Below the pieces are notes generated by a model. The model was given only the letters and a program-made list of their open reading frames with translations. It was not told the DNA's origin and ran no database searches. Positions 10,040 through 19,858 of a DNA stretch of 29,589 bases are shown in pieces. Position numbers and translations under genes: made by a program. The stretch's first letter is position 1. Each line of letters begins with the position of its first letter. This DNA comes from Stramenopiles sp. TOSAG23-6 (Eukaryota > Sar). The stretch lies in the NCBI GenBank assembly GCA_900128565.1, contig LT635970.1, positions 1-29,589 on the forward strand. The letters are read 5' to 3'.

Positions 10040-13000
10040 TTATTTTTTATGATGAGAGACATTTCCCTTTTTTTTTCTCAATTTTGCCCGAGCTAAAATG
10101 ACATTTTTAACCGTCTTCCATCCAATAATATTAGGCCGTATAATAGAACGCTCTTTAGTAATAACATTTTCTTTTTCTTTATTCGAATATGAAATAGAAT
10201 CATTCCTTTTCCCTTCAATATTTTCCTTGAAATTTTTGAACATTAGAAAAGTTTCTTCAAATGATTTACCTGATTCACAAGAACTTGCAGTTTGATATAA
10301 AACATCCGATATTTCTTCAAGAAGATCATTTATATCAAATTTACAATGACTATGGGCAATGTCGCGAATATATTCACTAAATAGATGCAATAACATCGCA
10401 GTTTCATCTTTAAATATATGATGAAATGTATTACAAGGTCTAGATGATTGAAGTAAAGATGAACTATTCAATGTTGGGTTTTCGTTATTGATACTGAAAC
10501 TGTGAGTGTTACTTAATGAAGATAAAACACCCGACTGTGATGATTGTACATTCTTATTTTTTGTTACTGTTTGATTTAGACTACGTGATGATATAAAAGA
10601 AGTTGTGTTTCGTCTTGAATGAGATGCAGATGCAGCCCGCGTAATTTGAAAATTAGTTTTAGGTTTAAACTCAGAAACGTATGAAGAAGTCAAAGTGTTT
10701 TTGAATGAAGAAGTCAAAGTCCCTATTGGTCTATTTGTTCTGGAATTTTCTAAATGATTCATCTCAAGTGGATAAGTTTTTTCTGTCATTGATCCAGGTA
10801 GAGTTGGGAAAACTACACTTGTATTACTTTTAGTATCATCCGATGTTTCAATATTTGTTTCAGAAGTATTTGTACAAATGAAATCTTGATTAATGTCTAA
10901 AACATTTTCAAGATTTTTTTTTATGCACGGTTACATCTGGATCAGATACATCTACTAAAAAAACGTCACTAGAATTATTACACCTCGTTTCTTGTTCTTC
11001 AAGAGCTTTTTTTTGTAATTTTTGTCGATCTCTTTGGAAATCATCAAAATCTGAACCACCTCTCATTCTCAATCTTGTTTGTGTCGAGGATTGAAGAATT
11101 TTCACACAGAACTCTCGGCCACATCGTATAGCAAGGTCAAGTGGCCGACAACTATACACATCCTTCACATATGTTTGAGCACCAGCATTAACTAACAATT
11201 TTGTCACTTCTAAATGTCCCATTGCAGCTGCAAGATGTAAAGCAGTACGACCATACTTCGTGACTGTATCAAGTGGTGCGCCAGCATCAATAAGTAAAGT
11301 CACAGTTTGTGAATGTCCATTACGTGCTGCTGCATGCAATGCTGTATTTTTATGAAACGATTGAAAAATATCACATTTATCATCTGACCCACCCCACAAC
11401 TGCTCATATTGTTGTGCCCCTTTATCCAATAGTAGTTTTACTACAGAATCAAGACCCATACCACATGCAATATGTAAAGGTCTTGCAGATGTTGTGATTG
11501 TAGCTCGTACTTCAGATATATCAGATAAAATTTGGGACGATTCGAGCACACAATTTTTCATGTTTTCAGAATTTGATGTTTTTGATAAAATTGGGACTAC
11601 ATTCATTTGTATAATATTATATGTTAAATCAAATTTTGCACCTTCTGAGAGCAATAGTTGTGCAATATTAGATCTACCTCTTTCTAATGCGATATGCAGT
11701 GCTGTTTTATCATAATATCTAGCTGCTATATATTCCCTCTGTAATTTGAGTAAAAACCAATCTTTACGTACAAAATCCTCATTTTTATCATCAGTATTTG
11801 ACGACCTATATTCGATATTGTTAAATCTATTAAATTTCCGAAATACGTTTCTTGAGGAATCTTGTTTTTTACTTGAAACATTCGTCACACGAATGAAATC
11901 AGAATTTGGTAATTTCATTCGTTGATTAACATTTGCTCCATTCTGTATAAGCAATTTTGCAATGCACATGTCAACATTTTCTTTGCCTATTCTATCACAA
12001 AATTTCGTGTCAGTAATACTTTTACTTTTATATTTTCTGTTATTCATTTCATTATTATTAAAACCTCGACTTATCCAATGTAATGATGTGAATCCATACT
12101 CTGTGGCACAAGAATTTTGACTATATTTTTCAATTATATCCATATAACTATTTACATCTACTTTTACACCCTCTTTCTCATCAAAAGTTTCACCAAATTG
12201 TTTTGCAAATTCACTTGATTTTGAAACTTTCATATTTATTACTTGTTTGATTGCACGTACATTTCTTTCCATTACTGCGACATGAAGAATGCTGTTCAGT
12301 ACATCACACATAGGACCCTTTTGAGATCGAAAAGACAGTGAAGACTCTGTAGAAAAATTCATTGGTATAGATGCTGTTGGTGTACTTGTACTATTCCTTT
12401 CGCCATCAATATATGCACCATTTACAACGAGAAAAGCTACAGCAGTTGTCCAAGCTCGATCACATTTAATGCGCTTTTCATGCAAAGAATACTTCTCCCC
12501 CAAAAATCGTAGTCCTACTTTAGTGTTTTCAATAAATTTATCCTCTCGCATCGGCGCTGCTACCGAAGGTATTGTAACAAGTTCTAGTATAGAATTTCTA
12601 TGAAGTGAACGAAATGTTTTCTTCTTATGATTATGTACACTTCGATCATCGGACCGTGTTTTCTTCTTATGATTATGTATACTTTGATCATCGGGTCGTG
12701 TTTTCTTCTTATGATTCTGTACACTTTGATCATCGGACCATGTACTAGATGGCATTGATTGGTTAATATTTCCATGAAATGAATCAGATGTAAATCCAAG
12801 ATCGAATCTAGTAGATTCATTTGGAATAGAAGTATGTTGAATAGGCAGTATATATTCTTTAGTATTAGAGTAACTATATTCACTGTCTTTTCTTACACTT
12901 TGATGAAGAAATACTGAAGACTCAAAATCTGTACGAGGATTCTTCAAAACTTCATTTCTCATATTTCTAGAAAAAATAGGTAGTTTTGATTTGGATAATT

Positions 13001-16000
13001 GCCGAGATACTTTTGTATTCGATGATACTGATTTCATATCATCCAATATTTGCTCTGAAAATGTGGAACTTTTCCGAATTTCTCCTACTGGAACAGACAT
13101 TTCAGCTGATATACGTATTCGATGTATACCATTCCAACGTTCTTCTTCATACGTACCACGATACCATTTGCCTAATGCCCCACGGACTTCTATTAATTCT
13201 CCATACTCAAGACATCTATTATTTCGTTTTCGGATGATACTTTGTGCAGTAATTGCTGCATTTAAAGCGGAATTACCAAGATGATCTTTTGTGTTGATGT
13301 CCAGTAGTGGTATATTCAAAAATGCACGAAATATATGTAAAACTTCATTAGATGTTGGTCCCTCGGCATGTTGACGAAATATTGTATGAGTAAGCGGAGT
13401 CATTCCATCAATACCACATCGATTTGGGTCAAGTTTTGGTTTTGAAATCTTATCGTTATTAATTAACTCTACAACGATAGCAAGTGCTGTAGGAATGTGT
13501 AATTCACCAAACGATCTACACAAAGCTTCTAATATACACTGTTTTTGTGTTTGTGTCAGTGTTTCGCAAATAGACAGTAAACCACGATATATTTTATCAA
13601 TCTTATCTATCGAAACATTACCAGGAAGATTCTTGATATCATTTTGCTTCCAACCATTTATACTAAAAAAATTGTGCAAGAGACATTGAAGAATTTTAGA
13701 ATGTACTCCACGATCAGTGGAAGCATAATGAAATGCAGTAACATCTTTTCCACACGATAAAGATTTTCTTCTCTTTTCTCTGATTTGTTTCGAACTTTTA
13801 CCTACAACAATAGAAAACAATTCTTCATTGAGCTGTGAATCAAAATCTACTGCATCACATCCACTATCTAATAAAATACCAACTAATGATGCCGCATTAA
13901 CTGATTCAGAATGACATGCCATAGTAAGTGCAGTTTCTCCACTTGGTCTTCTATACGTACTCATCATTGCTGGTGGTATATCCCCCAATAATGTTTTGAT
14001 TTCTTCAAAGTGTTGATCATTACATCCTGAATGAATAAGACTAATTATACGGTCACATTTAAGCATACGAATAACACTTTTAAGACCTGAAACCCAGTGC
14101 ATTTGCTCTTCATAAGTATTGGCCTTGTATGCTTGCACAACTACTTGTTCAAAGAATATTGTATTTGTAGTAGTATCCATAGACTGAGAAAAACGTGGAG
14201 CATCTGATATTCCTCTACGTACTGTACGATTTGTATGAGGTAGCATCGTTGTATCTTGATGTCGCAAAATTATTCCCGATACTTCAAAACTAAATTCTTT
14301 ATTATTGCCTATATTTCCATCCAGTATTGAGACTCTTGAATTGTGTGTCAATCTAAACTTTTTTGAGTATATATTTGGCCGAAATGCAAACGGTACATTA
14401 TTGTTATTAGAATGAGCATTGAATGGAAAATCATTATTATTGGAATGATGGTTGACGGATACATGATTATTATTAGAGTGACTACATTGTGAAGTTAGTG
14501 GATACCCTGAAGATGATCCATTCAGTAATAAGGAGTTAGGGTTTTTAGTAACTCTAAACTCTGAAGATGATCCATTCAGTAAAAAGGAGTACTCGGGACC
14601 TTCTACATGGCAATTTTCATTCAGTACACAATTATTCAAATATTTACTTTGAGTATTGTGTATATTTGAGGAATTTGTATCTTGCATATTACTAGTACCA
14701 TTGAAATTGTGTATATTTGTATCTTGCATATTACTCGTACCATTGAAATTGTGTATACCCGATAATTTCGAATCTCTGCGATTAAAAAAAAAACTTTTAC
14801 TTCTTGGTTTCAAATCTTTTACATCTTTTTTGTGTGTGGGTGAATTTCTGAAAACGATCCAATGCAAAATTGCTTGGAGTTGAAGCAGAAACATCAACAT
14901 CACTATGTGAGCGAGTATTGTGACAAACTGTCCCACGTTTTTGATTTGTTTTCATTATTTTTTCTCTATGAATTTCATTAGAATCAATTTCAGCAAAGCT
15001 TTCGCATCCTCTTTTAGTATTTATATACTCAATCACAGCGTACGCTTGTATGAAGCCACAACTAAAATCACATGTTGAATTTTGAAAATCAACTTTTGAA
15101 GGAAGTTTCTTTGATGACATTGGTAACCTATGACACGAAATTGATTCAATGAATGAATTCTTTGATCTTTGTGTTTTATCATGATAACGTATTGAGCTAT
15201 GAGATTCATCTTTATCATTTATTTGTCCAGTGTTTCGTGAAAAATCTTCATTTATTTCCTTTCTTGATGAATTACCTTCATTTTGACGATATAATGTATT
15301 CATATGATCACTACCAAAATGATTACAGAAATTTGTAACTGAATCGAAACTAACAAGAATACGAAATAACCGATTGTTCCAAGTTTGAAAATGTACGCGA
15401 TTAGAACGCTTCTGTAGTGTTCCTTTCAAAACCTTTTCTTTTACTTTTATTAACATGTATTTTTGGAAAAATATTTCAAAAAAAATTCGTTAGGTACAAA
15501 ATGTCGTACGAAAATAAATTCGAATTTGAAAAAAAATAAAACATACATACAACGGGGAAGACGTTTGATAGGTATTAGAGAGAACCCCATTGGACTTAAG
15601 CCTGTCATATTAACTTTCTCTTTAGTATTTATACAAATATTTTCGATGTGTTTTTGTTCACTTGAACAAATACTATTCTGAGTGTCTTCAACTACCTGGT
15701 TGTTACGTTCGTCAACCGGAAGTATATTTGATTCGTTTTGGTCAATAGACTTTGGTATTTTCGTACATTGGTTTTCAATATTAGTGTTTTCTGGTGACTT
15801 TGTTTTGTTATATATTTCAGCATTGAATGATTGGTTTATTCTTCGTTCAGCTCGTGAAAGTTCTAACTGTACTAAGTCCCTTGCAGAGTTGTAAGCATCT
15901 ATACCAAACTCCTCAATAATAGCTTTCTTCACAATTTGATACGTGATTTCCAAAGGGTTATACTCCATAATCATTATACGAGCCCTTCTTGCCACTTCTA

Positions 16001-16109
16001 TATCAGTGGATATCATTGATAGTTCATATTTCAAACCAGCCTTCTGAGTGTCACTTTGGCCGAGGCTACCACTCCAACAAGGCCCAATATTGTCATTTGG
16101 TGAGTCCAT
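10040..16109 (-). CDS. giant PH-domain/ankyrin-repeat protein, one intron, two +1 frame breaks
   Basis: Exon 1 (ATG 16109 to about 15551) encodes about 186 aa with a helical segment (IEVARRARIMIMEYNPLEIT) and a disordered tail. After the intron, a PH domain begins (VLKGTLQKRSNRVHFQTWNN). It carries a long Asn/Ser-rich insert and ends with its C-terminal helix (EEQMHWVSGLKSVI) only after a +1 shift near 14830. The main frame (to 10908) then gives ankyrin repeats in two blocks: about residues 333-560, and 880-1285, the latter with classic units such as NTALHAAARNGHSQTVTLLI and GRTALHLAAAMGHLEV. An SH3/Tudor-like insert sits near 577-620. A second +1 shift at a T9 run (10914-10922) leads into about 290 further residues ending at 10040. 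The joined product is about 1,986 aa. A membrane-docked scaffold is likely from PH plus ANK; partners are unknown. Confidence 0.75.
10914..10922 (-). other. A9 run (minus strand) at the frame break before the C-terminal segment
   Basis: On the minus strand the main ankyrin frame reads CAT AAA AAA AAA TCT TGA and stops. With one A fewer it continues without a stop through about 40 codons into the frame at 10789-10040, whose first ATG is therefore internal. This suggests a one-base over-call rather than two genes. Confidence 0.7.
12612..12737 (-). repeat. three-copy 42-bp in-frame tandem repeat
   Basis: Three 42-bp units within the ankyrin gene encode SDDQSVQNHKKKTR-type 14-mers with few substitutions. 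They lie in the disordered stretch between the SH3-like insert and the second ankyrin block. Confidence 0.9.
14673..14756 (-). repeat. two-copy 42-bp in-frame tandem repeat
   Basis: Two adjacent 42-bp units encode IHNFNGTSNMQDTN twice inside the insert that splits the PH domain. Shorter repeated motifs (LLNGSSS twice, HSNNN three times) follow in the same insert. Confidence 0.9.
14826..14831 (-). other. likely position of the +1 frame break inside the PH domain
   Basis: The upstream frame (from 15443) ends at a TAA at 14797-14799, and the downstream frame is open from about 14936. The break must lie in this overlap. The A6 run on the minus strand, after CACACAC, is the best homopolymer candidate. 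The two halves of one PH domain lie on either side, so they belong together. Confidence 0.55.
15444..15550 (-). other. intron of the PH-ankyrin gene, shared element type
   Basis: Minus-strand GTATGTATGTTTTATTTT opens the intron. It is followed by a TCGTACGA palindrome, the branch-like GTACCTAAC and, near the end, ATACATGT. Using the first GTATGT (15550) and AG at 15445-15444 gives a 107-nt intron that keeps frame into the PH domain. Using the second GTATGT (15546) and ending at ATACAT (15455) also keeps frame (92 nt). Without splicing the frame stops at TAA within the element. The first ~60 nt match the intron at 17186 almost base for base. Confidence 0.8.
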
Positions 16110-16572
16110 GGTTATGATCCTACCTATTTTTATTATACTAACAAGCGCATCGTGTGTTTGGTAACTATGAATAAAGAAAAATACGGTTAATATATTGGCA
16201 TTTTCATTGAAACTACCTAGGCTAGTTTGGTGGTGATTGATTTATAACTATTACAGGGATAATACGAGTTGCTGTAATATTAATAATATGATATGGCTAT
16301 GAAATATTATGCTAATCTGACTGTCAACCTTTGTTTGCAACGACGAATTGGTCATATAAATCGAAATGGTCGGCGGCCATGCCATCAATTTGACAGCACA
16401 AGCGACACGGACAGCAGTCATGACGTCATCTTAGAAGGATATGGATCTGATGGATATTGGATTTACGAACAACAATCTTGAAATCGTTGCACAATTGTAG
16501 TATTTATCTTGCCAATCATGGCATTTTAGGCATAAGTAAGAATCCATAGGTCAGGGGACTTACTCTGAAATA
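16110..16572. promoter_or_regulatory. divergent promoter region between two PH-domain genes
   Basis: 463 bases separate the ATGs of the PH-ankyrin gene (minus) and the PH-TTC39-like gene (plus). It holds a perfect CRE/bZIP-type palindrome at 16421-16428 and no obvious TATA box. A 62-codon frame at 16293-16481 has no supporting feature and is treated as chance. Confidence 0.5.
16421..16428. promoter_or_regulatory. CRE-like palindrome TGACGTCA
   Basis: A perfect 8-bp TGACGTCA, the classical CREB/ATF bZIP site, lies about 150 bases before the ATG at 16573 and within the shared divergent region. An 8-mer can arise by chance, but this one is rich for the local composition. Confidence 0.35.
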
Positions 16573-19500
16573 ATGTCTACAGATATTATTCATTCTGGTT
16601 CACTACAGATTCGAAAGAGACTTCGTGCATGGAAATCACGAAAGTTTGAACTATCGGCGTCTGGAAGTCTCTATTATTCTAATTGTGATCCAAATGGACA
16701 CCCCAATTCAAAAGATCCTCGATTGTTAATAAATCTACGAGGTAGCATCGGCACAATTATAAAATCTAAATCTAAAGTTGGCAAATTCACTGTTCGTATA
16801 TATAGCTCTAAAAATCGTAAATCCGTGAAACGGAATATTAGGTTACGTGCTAAGAACAGAGTTTTGAGTGAAAAATGGATTTCTGTGTTTGGTATGTTTT
16901 TGAGTGGTGATAATTCTGATGATGATAGTATCGAGCATGAAAATATCTGGTTCACAGCACAAAGTGAATATTCAGATGCTGATGAATCAAAGTGTGCAGA
17001 TGATACATGCAACGTAGATGATCACGAAAACGTTGCTGACTCTTATTTGTTTCAAATGGATGACTGTCGACACGGCATTGAACTATTCCATATGAATATG
17101 TTTGATGATGCTGAACGTTATTTTCAATCAAAACATAAAAGTGATCCTGAATTTGCATCAGGATATGCTTTGATGAGTACAGTCCGTATGTTTATTTTTT
17201 TTCAATTTCGATTTTTTTTCGTACGAAATGTTGTACCTAACAAAAAACATTACAAAACATTTTTTTTTTTCGCAATACATGTGCATTTATGACTTTTGAA
17301 GCAACAGATATGCAAGTAGCTTGTCAGCGTCTTTGTGCAGCAGAAGTATTGGCCCTGGAACAGAAGAAATATTTTTCCCGTGATAATGCCGGAGAAAAAG
17401 GTTTCTTTGGATTTCGTTATTCGACAGTCAATAGTAAAAATATAGATTCTGATAGTAAAATAGATTATCAGGCTAAAGATAATACTGATAGAAAAATAAA
17501 TACAGCTGATAACAATAATATATCAAAAAATAATGAAAACAATAGGAAATTAAAGAGCACTTTATACCATTTATGTGCAGCAGATTCTCTATTATTTAGA
17601 TCACTTTTATTATTTTTAGAAGAGTCGTTTATTTCTAGTATTAAAGGTGCTTGGCTATTACGGAAATCCTTTAAAACTTTCGAATCCTCGTGGTTACACT
17701 TAAATCCTGGTAGAACAATTGGCGATCATCTGAGTCATATATTTCATAAGTTACTCGAAGATAATGGCAATATTTCAGGTAATTTTAATGGTATACAACA
17801 AATAACACTTAGTCATTCACCTGTGCAAAGCTGTAGTGGTCGGAAATGTATTCATAGTCATGTATCTAATGATATTCATAGTCATGTATCTAATGATATT
17901 CATAGTCGTGTATCCAATGACAATGGAAATAAAAGTAATAATTATAATATCATAAATAAGAAAGCAAATCAAACATTAAGTCTTACTACTAGGAGTCCTT
18001 CGTTATCAGTTCGTACGTATTGTGCAAGTAGCTTTGGTTTAGGTCTGTTTAGTACTATAATTTCACAATTACCTCCCAAAGTAAAAAAAGTTATTGAAAT
18101 TTTAGGTTTCAATGGTGATTTAAAATTTGGTCTCACGGAATTACGACGAGCACAAACATTAGATTGCTTCCATTCATCATTATCTGCATTATTACATATT
18201 GGGTTACTCACTCTTCGACTGATATTTGGCATATTCCGTGATAATTCAATGATGAAAGAAGCAAGTGAAGTTTTAAAAGTAAACAGGGATCGATTTCCAT
18301 TGTCTGCAGTATTTCGTTTTTTCAATGGTAGACTACTTCGGTGTAAAGGTCGAATTGATAAAGCATACGAAATGTATACCGAAACATTACAGCTCAAACA
18401 CAATCAAATGAATAAAATAAAAGAAGTTTTCATGAATCCTTCCGAAAAGCAAAATATGGAAGAACAAGATATATCTTCTGGAAAACGATACGTTCAATTA
18501 GATCATCTTTGCCATTACGAATTAGGTTGGTGTTGTTTACTAACTGGAAGACCAGTTGAAGCAGCATCACACTTTGAAGTTTTATCGAATAATTCAAAAT
18601 GGTCACCAGCGTTTTATTCGTATCTTGCAGCTGTTTCTCATTTAGAAGCTGCAAAGTCATTACGATCTAAAATAAACACATATTGTTTATCGTGCAAAAC
18701 GTCTGAAAATATTGCATCAATGGAAAGGACTATATATCGAGAATCAGCCATTGCAGAAAAATTATTTTTTAAAGTTCCATCTTTGGCAAGATCAGTAGGA
18801 TTTTGTGGTCGGCCTATACCTACTGAACAATATGTCATTGCAAAATCAAAGGAATATTTGAATAATATCGAAACTAGAATTCCACTTGATCGTTTATTAG
18901 TACCTCAATGGGAAATAATGCATTTTTGGTCTACTGAACGTCAGAGTTGTCATGATAATCACCTCTTACAAACATTGTTACGAATTAATGAAACATTGTT
19001 TGAAAAATACACAACTAATATCTGTCCTAATTGTCGTTGCTGTACAACACCCAAAAATAAACTTACACACTCGATCATATCGTCGAATTTATACAAAACT
19101 AAATCTCATTTAAAACCAAATGAACTATCTATTTGTTGGTTTCTTCGAGGTGCTGTATTGCAAGAGCTAGCAAGATATAGTGAAGATGGAAATGACGTCG
19201 TATTGTCATTATTTTCTGATGTAATATTTGATAATAATGAATCACAAAACGTAAAAACACAGAAAGTATCATTTGCATTTCTTGAAGAAGAAGCTCGTAA
19301 AAATCTTGAGAAAGTTATCAAAGATAGTAAGTTTATGACAAATTCTAAACCATACACAGGAGCAATGTGGACAGTGGCCCATGCATATACAGAACTGGGT
19401 ATTCTTGATATTCGCGCGGTGAGTCGAAGTAATTACAATGTTAGCAGAGATGACTCTTTATTGAAACGTGGGATAGAAAAATTTAATCTTGCAAAAAAGT

Positions 19501-19583
19501 CTTCACACAATACAACATTTGAAAGTCGACTCGCGTATCGTTTACAGGGAGCAATGTCGTATCTTAAAAAGTTAAAAGAATAA
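16573..19583 (+). CDS. PH-domain/TTC39 (IML2-like) TPR protein, one intron
   Basis: Exon 1 (ATG 16573) encodes a PH domain: HSGSLQIRKRLRAWKSRKF at residues 7-25, closing helix SEKWISVFGMFL at 99-110. An acidic linker follows, then the start of the helical repeats (CRHGIELFHMNMFDDAERYF). Exon 2 resumes at MTFEATDM and carries hallmarks of the TTC39/IML2 family: EILGFNGDLKFGLTELRRAQ, a TPR-like stretch FRFFNGRLLRCKGRIDKAYE, and HLCHYELGWCCLLTGRPVEA followed by SKWSPAFYSYLAA. The joined length is about 971 aa. It is longer than typical TTC39 because of the PH domain, Asn-rich linkers and a IHSHVSND triplicate. IML2 in yeast is linked to inclusion-body and lipid-droplet-associated clearance; transferring that role is inference. 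The PH domain would add membrane targeting. Confidence 0.82.
17186..17280 (+). other. intron of the PH-TTC39-like gene, shared element type, unusual 3' end
   Basis: The donor GTATGTTTATTTTTTTTC at 17186 is followed by TTTCGTACGAAA (12-bp palindrome) and TTGTACCTAAC. There is no AG before 17300. Ending the intron at ATACAT (17280) restores frame and the family spacing between the GY and MTFE motifs (9 residues). Ending at the first AG (17300-17301) also keeps frame but deletes the conserved MTFE. RNA data would decide. Confidence 0.7.
17850..17921 (+). repeat. three-copy 24-bp in-frame tandem repeat
   Basis: Three 24-bp units (ATTCATAGTCATGTATCTAA with GAT) encode IHSHVSND, IHSHVSND and IHSRVSND in exon 2 of the PH-TTC39-like gene. 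The first two units are identical at DNA level. Confidence 0.9.
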
Positions 19584-19858
19584 TAAAGGGTTAATTTCAC
19601 GAATGAAAATTCTTTAAATAAAATTCTCTATAGTAATGATGATTGAAAATGGAAAGGGTGGAAGAACTGTTGGGCAACCCACGGGGTATGTACCATATTT
19701 TTTAAATAATACTAAATAAAAAGACAAATTCCAATTTATTATGATTACTACTTTTTATTGTAATACACAGGACAATATTGCCCTAAAATAAAATGATTCA
19801 AAATCATGTCTCAAATTTCATCGAATAGCTATGCTGCTCTTCTAATCCATAGATAATT
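19584..19858. other. convergent 3' region
   Basis: This lies between the stop of the plus-strand TTC39-like gene and the stop of the minus-strand repeat protein. AATAAA occurs on the plus strand at 19617-19622 and on the minus strand at 19754-19759, suiting poly(A) signals for the two genes. Nothing else is seen. Confidence 0.4.

Noticed and set aside
14855-14935. GT...CAG intron of 81 nt to explain the PH frame break
   Set aside because: Its length is a multiple of three, so removing it would not change frame.
15450-15551. Hydrophobic Phe-rich C-terminus of the exon 1 frame
   Set aside because: It is translated intron: the DNA is the shared element also found in the gene at 16573.
15463-15894. 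Two plus-strand ORFs (about 70 aa each)
   Set aside because: They are antisense to exon 1 and the intron of the PH-ankyrin gene and contain no motif.
16293-16481. 62-aa ORF in the divergent spacer
   Set aside because: No hydrophobic segment, repeat or family trait; it overlaps the presumed promoter with the CRE palindrome.
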